42,355 nucleotides of DNA from Thermoleophilia bacterium. GTDB lineage: Bacteria > Actinomycetota > Thermoleophilia > Gaiellales > Gaiellaceae. The DNA lies in assembly GCA_017882605.1 (NCBI GenBank), contig JADGPE010000007.1, positions 1 through 42,355 on the forward strand, given 5' to 3'. Positions within the stretch are counted from its first letter, which is position 1; the number at the start of each line of letters is the position of its first letter. A program made the position numbers and the translations under genes. The notes under the pieces were generated by a model. The model did no database searches. It worked only from the letters and a program-made list of their open reading frames with translations, and was not told the origin of the DNA. Shown here piece after piece: positions 22,706 to 32,602 of the stretch.

Positions 22706-24198
22706 GAGCGCCCATCCCGGTGCAGAAGCTCGTCGGATGTCGCAGGCCCCCACGTCCCGGACGCGTAGTTCGGAAACGACGGCCGGTCACGCTGCCAGAA
22801 CGACACGATCGCGTCGACGAGCGCCCACTGCTCCTCCGTCTCGTCGGAGCGCGTGAAGAGCGTCGCGTCGCCGAGCATGGCGTCGAGGATCAGCCGCTCG
22901 TACGCCTCGGGGAGGCCCTCACGGAAGGCGCCGCCGTAGAGGAAGTCCATGTGCACGGTGCGGATCGTCATGCCCTGGCCCGGGACCTTGGCGCCGATCG
23001 CAAGCGAGACCCCTTCGTTCGGCTGCACATGGATCAGCAGGACGTTCGGGCGCAGCCCCTCCGCCGCGGCATCTTCGAACGGCGGATGCGGAGCGCGCTT
23101 GAACTGCACTGCGATCGTCGTCTCGCGCCGGGCAAGCCGCTTGCCCATGCGGACGTAGAACGGCGTGTCTGCCCACCGCCAGTTGTCGACATAGAGCTTC
23201 GCCGCGACGAACGTCTCGGTCATCGAGCCGGGAGCGACAGCGTCCTCCTCCCGGTAACCGCGAACCGCTTCACCTTCGACGAAGCCCGCACCGTATTGCC
23301 CGCGAATGACGTGTTTCGGGCCGGGCGTGTGCATCGCCTTCAGCACCTTCACCTTCTCGTTGCGAACCGAGTCGGCGGTGAAATCGATCGGCGGCTCCAT
23401 CGCAGTGATCGCAACGAGCTGCAGCAGATGGTTCTGGAAGATGTCGCGGATGGCGCCCGCCTGCTCGTAGTAGCCGGCGCGCCCTTCGATGCCGATCGAC
23501 TCGGCGACGGTGATCTGCACGTGGTCGATGAACTGCCTGTTCCAGATCGGCTCGAAGATGCCGTTCGCGAACCGCAGCGCCAGCATGTTCTGGACCGTCT
23601 CCTTGCCGAGGTAATGGTCGATGCGAAACACCTCGTTCTCGGCGAAGTGCTCCTGCAGGCGGGTGTTGAGATCGCGTGCCGACTGGAGGTCGTGCCCGAA
23701 CGGCTTCTCGATGATCAGGCGGATCCACCCCTCGGCCGCACGCCGCTCTGCGATCTCGTCCACGATCGTGCCGATCGCGCTCGGCGGCACCGCGAAGTAG
23801 TAGACGCGGTTGCCGCCGGTGCCGCGCTCCTCGTCGAGCTTCGTGAGCGTGTCGCGCAGCTCGTCTTCGCCCTTCTCGTCGGCGAAGTCGAGCGTGATGT
23901 AGTGCATGCCGCCGGCGAGCCCGTCCCACACCTCCTGGTCGAACTCGTCCCGTGAGTGCTCCTGCACGGCCCGCTTCATCCGCTCACGGAACTGGTCGTC
24001 GCTCTCCTCGGTGCGCGCCGCGCCGACGATGCCGAAATGCTCCGGCAGCAGCTGGCGCACGGCGAGGGAGTACAGCGCCGGCATCAGCTTCTTCGACGTC
24101 AGGTCGCCCGAAGCGCCGAAGATGACGAGGTTGCAACCGTCAGGCCGTCGGCGCAGATTCAGCCCGTCGGCGAGCGGGTTGTGCTCGGGCCCTGTCAT
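22690..24198 (-). CDS. zwf: Glucose-6-phosphate 1-dehydrogenase
   Basis: First enzyme of the oxidative pentose phosphate pathway, making 6-phosphogluconolactone and NADPH; 502 residues, the usual length. The coenzyme motif is IFGASGDLTSKKLMPALY; the active-site signature is RIDHYLGKETVQNML with the catalytic His in the neighbouring conserved region; IIEKPFGHDL precedes it. ATG 24198 directly follows the gnd stop (TAGATG). No lactonase gene (pgl) was found in the series, so that step is encoded elsewhere or is spontaneous. Confidence 0.97.
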   Translation of the reverse strand: MTGPEHNPLADGLNLRRRPDGCNLVIFGASGDLTSKKLMPALYSLAVRQLLPEHFGIVGAARTEESDDQFRERMKRAVQEHSRDEFDQEVWDGLAGGMHYITLDFADEKGEDELRDTLTKLDEERGTGGNRVYYFAVPPSAIGTIVDEIAERRAAEGWIRLIIEKPFGHDLQSARDLNTRLQEHFAENEVFRIDHYLGKETVQNMLALRFANGIFEPIWNRQFIDHVQITVAESIGIEGRAGYYEQAGAIRDIFQNHLLQLVAITAMEPPIDFTADSVRNEKVKVLKAMHTPGPKHVIRGQYGAGFVEGEAVRGYREEDAVAPGSMTETFVAAKLYVDNWRWADTPFYVRMGKRLARRETTIAVQFKRAPHPPFEDAAAEGLRPNVLLIHVQPNEGVSLAIGAKVPGQGMTIRTVHMDFLYGGAFREGLPEAYERLILDAMLGDATLFTRSDETEEQWALVDAIVSFWQRDRPSFPNYASGTWGPATSDELLHRDGRSWRRH

Positions 24199-25080
<882 letters not shown>

Positions 25081-25084
25081 CTCT

Positions 25085-26443
25085 CTACGCCTCCTCAAGG
25101 TGGATGCGCGCGACCCGGCGGCCGCGTTCCTGCAACAGCGTGAAGTCGCCGGCCGCCTGCGCGCGGATCAACCGGCCGAACCCGAACGGCCGGCCGGGGA
25201 TCGGCAGCTCGTCGCCGGTGTCGTCGACCACCTGCAGGTACAGGCCCGTCGGCGGCCCACCTTTGTGCAGCTGCCCGGTCGAGTGCAGATACCTGGGGCC
25301 GTACCCCTGTGTGACCACGCAGCCCGTTTCCCGCCTTGCACGCTCCGCGAGCTCCGCCAGCTTGGCCTCGGCCTGCGGCGTGGGGTTGACGAACGCCTGC
25401 AGGCAGACGTAGTCGCCCTGGTTCGCCTGCGCGAAGAGCTCCTCGGGAGAGCCCACCGGGCCGACCAGCGGCTCGTCGCCGGTGGCGAGGATCTGTGAGG
25501 TCCGGTCCTTGGCGGCCTGCACGTCGGGCTGGTCGAACGGGTTGATGCCGAGCATCGACCCGGCGACCGCTGTCGCGAACTCCCAACGGAAGAACTCCTG
25601 GCCGAGCTCGTACTCGCCGCTGACGCGGACCTCCTGCGCCTGGCGGTCGGGGCCGTCGGCCGCCTCGCCGGGCGCCGGGATCAGGCCCTTGCCGAGCTTC
25701 CCGGTCGACTCCGCGAGCAGCTGCTCGGCCCAGAGGCCGAAGCCGCCCGGGCTCGGAGCGATGCAGATCTTGTCGCGGCCGGCCTGCCAGCCGTCGCCGA
25801 GCGAACGGCCGAGCTCGAGGCCGGGGTTGCCCTCAACGAACCTGCACGCCTCGGCCATCTCCTGGGCCCGCTGAAGGAGGCGCGCCACGTCGACGCCCAT
25901 CAGCGCGGCGGGCACCATCCCGAAGGCCGACAGCGCCGAGTAGCGGCCACCGATCGTCGGCTCGCCCGGGAAGATCGCGGCGAAGCCTCGTTCCAGAGCG
26001 AGCTGCTCCAGGGCAGAGCCGGGGTCCGTGATCGCGACCCACTGCTCGCCGTTCGGGGCCCGCTCCCAGAAATAGTCGCTGTGCGAGCGCGTCTCGAGCG
26101 TCGAGCCGGACTTCGACGCGGCGATGAACAGCGTGCGGGTGACATCGATGCGTGCCTCGAGCGCGCGAATCGCCTGGGGGTGTGTCGTGTCGAGGACGTG
26201 GAAGGTCTCCTCCCGGAACGTGCGCTTGATCACCTCGGGGGCAAGCGACGAGCCGCCCATGCCGAGCAGCACGACGGTGTCGATCCGGCCGGCGACCGCG
26301 TCTGTGAACTGCAGCAGCAGATCGACGTCGTCGTGCATGCGCCACGGCTCGTCCAGCCAGCCGAGCCAGTGCGCCTCGTCCGACCCGGTCCACACGCCCG
26401 GGTCGCGCGCCCAGATGCGCTCGACCAGTGCCCCCGAGGTCAT
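25085..26443 (-). CDS. pgi: Glucose-6-phosphate isomerase (TalPgi-type C-domain as separate protein)
   Basis: Interconverts glucose and fructose 6-phosphates, 452 residues. The SIS-type phosphosugar pocket shows VVLLGMGGSSLAPEV and AASKSGSTLETRSHSDYF; TIGGRYSALSAFGMVPAAL and the C-terminal GQLHKGGPPTGLYLQVV with the catalytic Lys region are also seen. It resembles the isomerase half of the fused transaldolase-isomerase proteins rather than the 550-residue classical enzyme. ATG 26443 overlaps the tal stop by 4 bases (ATGA), so the two halves are encoded by coupled but separate genes. Confidence 0.93.
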   Translation of the reverse strand: MTSGALVERIWARDPGVWTGSDEAHWLGWLDEPWRMHDDVDLLLQFTDAVAGRIDTVVLLGMGGSSLAPEVIKRTFREETFHVLDTTHPQAIRALEARIDVTRTLFIAASKSGSTLETRSHSDYFWERAPNGEQWVAITDPGSALEQLALERGFAAIFPGEPTIGGRYSALSAFGMVPAALMGVDVARLLQRAQEMAEACRFVEGNPGLELGRSLGDGWQAGRDKICIAPSPGGFGLWAEQLLAESTGKLGKGLIPAPGEAADGPDRQAQEVRVSGEYELGQEFFRWEFATAVAGSMLGINPFDQPDVQAAKDRTSQILATGDEPLVGPVGSPEELFAQANQGDYVCLQAFVNPTPQAEAKLAELAERARRETGCVVTQGYGPRYLHSTGQLHKGGPPTGLYLQVVDDTGDELPIPGRPFGFGRLIRAQAAGDFTLLQERGRRVARIHLEEA

Positions 26444-27552
26444 GCAGCCGCCAGCGAGCCGCGCTTGGCGCGGATGCTCTCGACGATCTCGTCGAAGGAG
26501 TCGGTGAACTTCTGCACCCCTTCCGCCTCGAGTGTGAGGGTGACGTCGTCGTAGTCGACGCCGACGGCGGCGAGCTGGGCCAGAAGCTCCTGCGCCTTCT
26601 TGACGCCCTTCTGCACCGTGTCCCCGCGCACCTCGCCATGATCCTGGAACGCGCGAATCGTCTCGAGCGGCATTGTGTTCACCGTGTCTCGGCCGATCAG
26701 CTCCTCGACGTAGATCACGTCGCGATAGTCGGGGTTCTTGGTCGACGTCGACGCCCACAGGCAGCGCTGCTTGTTCGCACCCTTGCCCTCGAGGTACTCC
26801 CAACGAGGGCCAGAGAACGCTTCGAGGAAGTGCTGGTACGCGAGCTTCGCGTTGGCGACCGCGAGCTTCCCCTTCAGCTCGGGATGGCCTGCCGCGTCCA
26901 GGCGCTTGTCGGCCTCCGTGTCGACACGCGAGACGAAGAACGACGCGACCGACGCGATCTTCGACGGATCGCCGCCGCCGGCGACGAGCCGCTCGAGGCC
27001 GCGAATGTACGCCTCCACCACGGCCTTGTAGCGATCGAGCGAGAAGATCAGCGTGATGTTGATCGACGTGCCGTGGGCGGTGCAGTCCTCGATCGCAGGG
27101 AGCCCCGGCTCCGTCGCCGGGATCTTCACGTAGAGGTTCGGACGGTCGACCTCGGTCGCGATCCAGCGCGCCTGCGCAAAGGTCCGCTCGGTGTCGTAGG
27201 CGATCCCGGGCTCAACCTCCATCGAGACGTACCCGTCGATCCCGCCCGACTTCTCGTAGGCAGGCGCGAGCACGTCGCACGCAGCGCGGATGTCCTGCAG
27301 CGCAAGCGAGAAGAAGATCTTCGTCGGATCGTCGGTCTCGGCGAGGAGCTGTTTCAAGTCCTCGTCGTACGCATCACCCTGCGAGAGCGCCTTCTGGAAG
27401 ATCGTCGGGTTCGACGTGACCCCGGTGACGGCGTCCTCCTCCATCATCCGCTTCAGCTCGCCCGAGTGGACGAGATCGCGCGAGAGCGTGTCGAACCAGA
27501 CCGACTGCCCGCACTCGACGAGCTCATGCAGCCGTGATTTCGCCTTTGCCAT
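26440..27552 (-). CDS. tal: Transaldolase
   Basis: Transfers dihydroxyacetone units in the non-oxidative pentose phosphate pathway, 370 residues. The Schiff-base Lys lies in PNLYVKIPATEPGL. Other family features are GQSVWFDTLSRDLV and GVTSNPTIFQKAL at the N-terminus, SINITLIFSLDRY, VASFFVSRVDTEAD and LWASTSTKNPDYRDV. It is the long actinobacterial/cyanobacterial type. The start overlaps the end of rpiB by 29 bases, and the stop overlaps the pgi start. Confidence 0.96.
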   Translation of the reverse strand: MAKAKSRLHELVECGQSVWFDTLSRDLVHSGELKRMMEEDAVTGVTSNPTIFQKALSQGDAYDEDLKQLLAETDDPTKIFFSLALQDIRAACDVLAPAYEKSGGIDGYVSMEVEPGIAYDTERTFAQARWIATEVDRPNLYVKIPATEPGLPAIEDCTAHGTSINITLIFSLDRYKAVVEAYIRGLERLVAGGGDPSKIASVASFFVSRVDTEADKRLDAAGHPELKGKLAVANAKLAYQHFLEAFSGPRWEYLEGKGANKQRCLWASTSTKNPDYRDVIYVEELIGRDTVNTMPLETIRAFQDHGEVRGDTVQKGVKKAQELLAQLAAVGVDYDDVTLTLEAEGVQKFTDSFDEIVESIRAKRGSLAAA

Positions 27553-27997
27553 CCTTCATCGTCCTTTCCATGTTTGCGACCTTCACGAGCCGGGCGACGT
27601 AGCGGTCGCCGCCGTCGAACGTCGCGTTCAAGAATGCGTCGACGAGCTCGCGAGCCAGCGAAGGCCCGACGACCTCGGAGCCGAGGCAGAGCACGTTCAT
27701 GTCGTCGTGCTCGACACCCTGGTGCGCGCTGTAGGTGTCATGGCAGACCGCTGCCCGAATGCCGGTCAGCTTGCACGCCGCAACCGCAGCTCCGACCCCG
27801 GAGCCGCAGACGAGGACACCACGCTCGGCCTCGCCACGCTGGATCGCCTCGCCCAGCTCGCGCGCCTTGTCGGGGTAGTCGATGCGCACCGCATCCGTAT
27901 CAGTCCCCAGATCGAGGATGTCGTTACCGCCGAGCGCGTCGAGCACGGCTTCGCGAAGGTGGACACCGCGATGGTCGAAGGCGACGACGACGTTCAT
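27524..27997 (-). CDS. rpiB: Ribose-5-phosphate isomerase B
   Basis: Interconverts ribose and ribulose 5-phosphates, 157 residues, full length for the RpiB type. VVVAFDHRGVHLREAV is the N-terminal motif; the active-site Cys is in GVLVCGSGVGAAVAACK; CHDTYSAHQGVEHDDMNVLCLG is the conserved substrate-binding stretch. ATG 27997 is chosen; an upstream reading from 28096 runs over the neighbouring gene. It lies 13 bases after the 68-residue gene. Confidence 0.95.
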   Translation of the reverse strand: MNVVVAFDHRGVHLREAVLDALGGNDILDLGTDTDAVRIDYPDKARELGEAIQRGEAERGVLVCGSGVGAAVAACKLTGIRAAVCHDTYSAHQGVEHDDMNVLCLGSEVVGPSLARELVDAFLNATFDGGDRYVARLVKVANMERTMKDGKGEITAA

Positions 27998-28010
27998 GCG
28001 GCGTCGCGCG

Positions 28011-28217
28011 TCATAGAACCTCGACGCGGGCGATCTTGTCCTCGTCGAACGTGAAGCGCAGCGGCAGCGTGCGACCGTCGGCCTGCACCATCGCAATCGC
28101 GTGCCCGTCGTGGCGGACTTCGATCCCGTCGATGCGCACCGCCGGCAACTCCCCCTCCATGCAGAACCCCGGTGACACGAGCCCCAGGAACGCCTTGATC
28201 GCGTCCGCCTGCTTCAT
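28011..28217 (-). CDS. 68-residue protein of unknown function in the pentose phosphate series
   Basis: ATG 28217 overlaps the tkt stop by 4 bases (ATGA), and rpiB follows 13 bases after its end, so it is translated as part of the series. The product (starting MKQADAIKAFLGLVSPGF) has no membrane segment. It alternates charged and hydrophobic residues (AVRIDGIEVRHDGHAIAMV, then LPLRFTFDEDKIARVEVL), suggesting a small beta-rich domain, and has one Cys. I recognise no family. A regulatory subunit of a neighbouring enzyme is possible but unsupported. Confidence 0.7.
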   Translation of the reverse strand: MKQADAIKAFLGLVSPGFCMEGELPAVRIDGIEVRHDGHAIAMVQADGRTLPLRFTFDEDKIARVEVL

Positions 28218-30214
28218 GCCGAGACCCGGTCGAGCAGCGCCGCCGCGCGCGCGACGACGTTGTCGAGGTTGTAGCCGAACTGCTCGAGCACCGTGGTGCC
28301 GGGCGCCGACGCGCCGAAGTGCTCGATCGAGATCGAATCGCCCTGATCTCCGACCCACCTGCTCCAGCCGAGCTCGACGCCGGGCTCGACGGAGAGCCGC
28401 GCGCGCACCTCGGGCGGCAGCACCTCGTCGCGGTAGTCGGTCGGCTGCTCGGCGAAGAGCTCCCAGCAGGGCATCGAGACAACGCGCACGGCGGTGCCGT
28501 CGCCGGCGATCCGGCGGCCCGCCTCGAGCGTCAGCCCCACCTCCGCGCCCGTGGAGATCAGGATCAACTCCGGCGAAGTGGACGACTCCCACAGCGTGTA
28601 TCCGCCGCGCTCGAGCCCGGATGCCGGAGCGAGCTCGCTGCGGTCGAGCGTCGGCACCTTCTGGCGCGAGAGCGAGAGCGCGACCGGGCCGTCGCTGCGC
28701 TCGAGCGCGACCTTCCACGCATACGCCGTCTCGTTCGCGTCGGCCGGGCGCACGAACCAGAGGTTCGGGATCGCCCGCAGTGCAGCGTAGGTCTCGACCG
28801 GCTGATGGGTCGGACCGTCCTCGCCAAGGCCGACCGAGTCGTGCGTCCAGGCCCAGACGACGGGCAAGCCCATCAGCGCGGACAGACGCACTGCGGGCCG
28901 CATGTAATCGCTGAAGATCAGGAAGGTCGACCCGTACGGCTTGACACAGCCTCCGTGCACCGCGATGCCGTTGACGATCGATCCCATCGCATGCTCGCGG
29001 ATGCCGAAGGCAATGTTGCGCCCTGCCCAGCGGTCCGAGAAGAGACCACCTCCCTCGAACTCGGTCTTCGTCGACTCGACGAGGTCTGCGGCACCGCCGA
29101 TCATCGTCGGCACCGCGCTCTTGAACGCCTGCATCACCTTCTTGCCTGCGTCGCGCGTCGCGACCTCCTCACCGACTTCGAACTCCGGCAACGCCCAGGG
29201 GCCGATCCGGCCCTCCCACGCCGCGTCCCAGCCCTCTCGTTCGACCGGGAACGCCTGCGACCAGTTCGAGAAGGCCTGCTGCCAACGGGTCTCGAGCTCG
29301 TTACCGCGCTCGATCCCGTTCATGTGCACGTAGACCTCTTCGGGAACGAAGAAGTGCTTGTCGGGATCCCAGCCAAGTGCCCGCTTCGTCGCAGCCACTT
29401 CCTCCGGCCCGAGCGGCGAGCCGTGCGACTTCGCGGTGTCGACCGCGTGCGGCGCACCGAACGCGATATGAGAGCGGACGACGATCAGCGAGGGCTTCGT
29501 CTGCTCGTCCTGCGCGTTCTTGATCGCCGTCCGCAACGCCGCGAGGTCGTTCGGGTCGGCGACGGATTGAACGTGCCATCCGAGCGCCTCGAAGCGCCCG
29601 GCGCGATCCTCGGTGAACGAGATCGCCGTCGTCCCGTCGATCGTGATGTGGTTGTCGTCGTAGAAGTAGACGAGCTTGCCGAGCGCGTTCGTTCCGGCGA
29701 GCGAGCCGGCCTCGTAGGACAGGCCCTCCATCAGGTCGCCGTCCGAGCAGATGACGTAGACACGGTGGTCGACGATCTCGTGGTGCGGACGATTGAACGT
29801 CGCACCGAGGAAGCGCTCGGCGAACGCCATGCCGACGCCGTTTGCGAACCCTTGGCCGAGCGGCCCGGTGGTCACCTCGACGCCTTCGGTATGGCGGTAC
29901 TCCGGGTGGCCCGGGGTGGCTGACTGCCACTGCCGGAACCGCTTCAGCTCCTCGAGCGAGAGGTTGTAGCCGGACAGGTGCAGCGCGGAGTACTGCAGGA
30001 CACAGGCATGCCCGGCGCTCAGCACGAACCGGTCGCGGTTCGGCCAGTGCGGGCTCGCAGGGTTGTGCCTCAGCACCTCCGTGTAGAGCAGGTAGGCCAG
30101 CGGCGCGAGCGCCATCGCCGTGCCGGGATGGCCCGCGTTCGCTTGCTGGACGGCGTCCATCGACAGTGTCCGGATCGTGTCGATGGAGAGCTGCTCGATC
30201 TCCGTGTTGGCCAA
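28214..30214 (-). CDS. tkt: Transketolase
   Basis: Thiamine-diphosphate enzyme moving two-carbon units, 666 residues. GHPGTAMALAPLAYLLYTEVL, VTTGPLGQGFANGVGMA, ICSDGDLMEGLSYEAGSLAG (the GDG..N motif for Mg-ThDP) and the C-terminal domain are intact; FGIREHAMGSIVNGIAVHGG and THDSVGLGEDGPTHQPVE are family signatures. The start is TTG 30214, preceded by GAGGAGG a few bases upstream; no ATG or GTG precedes the conserved N-terminus. A 40-base gap to the reductase gene upstream holds a possible separate promoter. Confidence 0.97.
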   Translation of the reverse strand: MANTEIEQLSIDTIRTLSMDAVQQANAGHPGTAMALAPLAYLLYTEVLRHNPASPHWPNRDRFVLSAGHACVLQYSALHLSGYNLSLEELKRFRQWQSATPGHPEYRHTEGVEVTTGPLGQGFANGVGMAFAERFLGATFNRPHHEIVDHRVYVICSDGDLMEGLSYEAGSLAGTNALGKLVYFYDDNHITIDGTTAISFTEDRAGRFEALGWHVQSVADPNDLAALRTAIKNAQDEQTKPSLIVVRSHIAFGAPHAVDTAKSHGSPLGPEEVAATKRALGWDPDKHFFVPEEVYVHMNGIERGNELETRWQQAFSNWSQAFPVEREGWDAAWEGRIGPWALPEFEVGEEVATRDAGKKVMQAFKSAVPTMIGGAADLVESTKTEFEGGGLFSDRWAGRNIAFGIREHAMGSIVNGIAVHGGCVKPYGSTFLIFSDYMRPAVRLSALMGLPVVWAWTHDSVGLGEDGPTHQPVETYAALRAIPNLWFVRPADANETAYAWKVALERSDGPVALSLSRQKVPTLDRSELAPASGLERGGYTLWESSTSPELILISTGAEVGLTLEAGRRIAGDGTAVRVVSMPCWELFAEQPTDYRDEVLPPEVRARLSVEPGVELGWSRWVGDQGDSISIEHFGASAPGTTVLEQFGYNLDNVVARAAALLDRVSA

Positions 30215-30244
30215 CGCTCCTCCTCGCCGGGGCTCTTCCCCGCG

Positions 30245-30250
30245 AGCGTA
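30245..30250 (-). promoter_or_regulatory. Possible -10 box for tkt
   Basis: TACGCT on the minus strand would start a transcript near 30238, giving a leader of about 24 bases with GGGG-AAGAG-CCCC and the Shine-Dalgarno of tkt. No good -35 box is seen. Confidence 0.35.
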
Positions 30251-30254
30251 ACGA

Positions 30255-31310
30255 CTATTCCACGGCTGCCGCGCCGGCTCTGATCTCCGCCTGCAAGGCC
30301 TCCTCGCCGGCCTCGTCCTGACCGGTCAGGACGGCAGCGATCACATGGCCGTTCGCGGCGAAGCGCAGGACGGCCGAATCGCCGTGGAAATCTCCCTCCA
30401 GCGACGTCGAGTCGTGGCCGGAGGCGTCGCCGAAGACCTTGAAGCTCTTGCCGAACTCCTCCGAGAAGAACGACGAGACGGTGTCGTACCGGGCATCCTC
30501 CCCGGCGAGGATCCGGCCGAGCGTCGTACCGTGGTAGGCGGCGTTCGACCAGTGCTCGATGCGCCGGTGGCGCCGGTAGAGCGGGTCGTAGAACTCGGCG
30601 ACGTCGCCGATCGCGTAGATGCCGGCGCGAGCGGTCTGAAAGCGCTCGTCGACGACGATGCCGCTCCGGACCTCCAGCCCGGCGTCGCGGGCGAGCTCGA
30701 CGTTCGGCTCGACGCCGATGCCCGCGACGACGAGATCCGCCGGCGGCAGCTCGGTCGCCGCCAGCCTGAGCTCGACCCCGCGGGCGCGGAACGTGTCGTG
30801 CAGAGCCTCCGAGAGCGGTGGTGCCTGCAAGGGAGCGAAGACCATCGGATCGCGGACGACCTGTGTCACCTGAACGCCGAGGTGCGTGAGCGAGGCCGTC
30901 ACCTCACACCCGACGAAGCCGCCGCCGATCACCGTCGCGGTCGTCGCCTCGCCGGCGCGGCGACGCAGCTCGAGGGAATCGTCCAAAGTGCGCAGAGCGA
31001 GCGTCCCGTCGAGCGTGCGGGGCCGTGACCCGGTGGCGATCACGACGGTCCCCGCCTGCGCGTCGTCGAGCGACGACAGCTTCTCACCGAGGCGCAGCTG
31101 GACACCATTCTCCGCGTACCAGTCGACCGGGTGCACGAGGGCATCCTCGGGCCGCGACTCGCCGCGCAGCAGCCGCTTGGAGAGCGGCGGCCGGTGATAC
31201 GGACCGTGCGGATCCTGCGACCAGATCGTGATCTCGTCCTCGCCCCCCGACTCACGGTAGGCCTCGACGAGCTTGGCTGCTGCGAGGCCGCCTCCAATGA
31301 TCCCGATCAT
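30255..31310 (-). CDS. FAD/NAD-dependent ferredoxin-reductase-like oxidoreductase
   Basis: Pyridine nucleotide-disulphide-type flavoprotein without the disulphide, 351 residues. The FAD motif is GIIGGGLAAAKLVEAYRE; HGPYHRPPLSKRLLRGE matches ferredoxin/rubredoxin reductases of the rhodocoxin-reductase type; the NAD motif is VIGGGFVGCEVTASLTHLGV; the second FAD contact is GIYAIGDVAEFYDPL. The C-terminal reductase domain is present. ATG 31310 overlaps the sugar-kinase stop by 4 bases. The electron partner is unknown; no ferredoxin gene is adjacent. Confidence 0.9.
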   Translation of the reverse strand: MIGIIGGGLAAAKLVEAYRESGGEDEITIWSQDPHGPYHRPPLSKRLLRGESRPEDALVHPVDWYAENGVQLRLGEKLSSLDDAQAGTVVIATGSRPRTLDGTLALRTLDDSLELRRRAGEATTATVIGGGFVGCEVTASLTHLGVQVTQVVRDPMVFAPLQAPPLSEALHDTFRARGVELRLAATELPPADLVVAGIGVEPNVELARDAGLEVRSGIVVDERFQTARAGIYAIGDVAEFYDPLYRRHRRIEHWSNAAYHGTTLGRILAGEDARYDTVSSFFSEEFGKSFKVFGDASGHDSTSLEGDFHGDSAVLRFAANGHVIAAVLTGQDEAGEEALQAEIRAGAAAVE

Positions 31311-32602
31311 GTGCCCTCCTCCGACATCGTCTTTCGGTGTTCCGCCCTCGCGGCCAGATGGATTTCGTGCCTGCCCGGCCGCGGCTCGATCGCGCCCGCG
31401 ATGGGCGCGCGCGGGACGGGCACGCCGAGCCCTGCGAGCGCGATCATTGCAGCGCCCCGGGCCGAGCCTTCCCCGATCGCAGAAACCTCGACCGTGCGGC
31501 CGAGCACGTCGGCGAAGATCTGGGCCCAGTCGGAGTTGGCGAGCAGCGCTCGGCCGGTCGCGACGACCGCTTCGACGCCGCCGAGCGCGTCGAGCACGTC
31601 CGCCAGCTGGTAGCAGACGCCCTCGAGCGCGGCCTGCGCAATGTCGAGCGGGGTCGTCGCGAACGAGAGCCCCCGAATCGCACCGCGGCGGCTCGCGTCC
31701 CAGCCGAGCGAGCGCTCCCCGCCGAGGAAGGGCAGGAAGACGAGCCCGTGCGCGGCCGCAGGACGCTCCGCGAAGCCGGCGCCGGCCACCTCGTGCAGCG
31801 TTCGCATCAGCCAGGCGTGCAGGTTGCCCCCGTCCGACAGCGCTCCGCCCTCGCAGAAGCGCTCCTCGTCGAGGCGGTAGAGGAAGAGCCCCGGCCGGGG
31901 GTCCGCAGCCCGGGCGGCGTAGACGACGCGGAGCGCCGCCGACGTTCCGATCATCACAGCGGCGCGCTCGCGAGTCGTGCAGCCTGCACCGACGTTCGAG
32001 CAGGCGCCGTCACCGAGCGCCGGACGCACGCCGCCGACCGGCTCGTCGGAGACCGGCGCGAGCTGCCCGCGATCGACCCCGAGCGCCTCGAGGGTCTCCT
32101 CGTCCCAGTCGAGGCGGTTCGGGTCGTAGAGACCGGTTCCGCTGGCGGTCGAGATGCTCGACCGCGCCTCGCCCGCCAGGTGAAGCAGGAGGTAGTCGCC
32201 GAACGACAGGTAACGGGCCGGCCGAACGCCTTCCTCACGCAGCCGGCTGATCTTCGCGGGCCAGAAGGCGGGATGGTCGAAGCACCCGGTGCGACGGTGG
32301 TAGCGGTCCGGCTCCAACGCGGGCGACACGCCGCCGAGGTCGCGCCAGGTGAGCACCGGGGTGAGCGGGCGGTCGTGCCCGTCCACCGCCACGAGCGAAT
32401 GCCAGAAGCAGCAGATCGCGAGCGCGTCACCTTCCCCGACCTGCGCGAGCACCGCGCGGCAAGCCGCGACGAGCTCGTCGGCGCCGGGCTGCGCATAGGC
32501 GAGGCGCGCGTCGCCCGGCTCCGCAACCCCGGCCTCGTCGTAGGCGACGGCACGAACCGAGGACGAGCCGACATCGAGCGCGACGATCCGTAGCGAGCTC
32601 AG
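31307..32602 (-). CDS. FGGY-family carbohydrate kinase, probable CTG start
   Basis: ATP-dependent sugar kinase, 431 residues, of the gluconokinase/xylulokinase kind. The N-terminal phosphate loop is VALDVGSSSVRAVAYDEAG; LTWRDLGG and the FGGY C-terminal pocket (GLVFLPFLGGERSLGWDASRRG, then ALEGVCYQLADVL and VVATGRALLANSDWAQIFAD) follow. Context favours a substrate entering the pentose phosphate pathway (gluconate or xylulose). GTG 32647 would overlap the sensor-kinase gene by 49 bases. CTG 32602 overlaps it by 4 (CTGA) and has GAGGAGG seven bases upstream, so CTG is the better start. Confidence 0.88.
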   Translation of the reverse strand: MSSLRIVALDVGSSSVRAVAYDEAGVAEPGDARLAYAQPGADELVAACRAVLAQVGEGDALAICCFWHSLVAVDGHDRPLTPVLTWRDLGGVSPALEPDRYHRRTGCFDHPAFWPAKISRLREEGVRPARYLSFGDYLLLHLAGEARSSISTASGTGLYDPNRLDWDEETLEALGVDRGQLAPVSDEPVGGVRPALGDGACSNVGAGCTTRERAAVMIGTSAALRVVYAARAADPRPGLFLYRLDEERFCEGGALSDGGNLHAWLMRTLHEVAGAGFAERPAAAHGLVFLPFLGGERSLGWDASRRGAIRGLSFATTPLDIAQAALEGVCYQLADVLDALGGVEAVVATGRALLANSDWAQIFADVLGRTVEVSAIGEGSARGAAMIALAGLGVPVPRAPIAGAIEPRPGRHEIHLAARAEHRKTMSEEGT

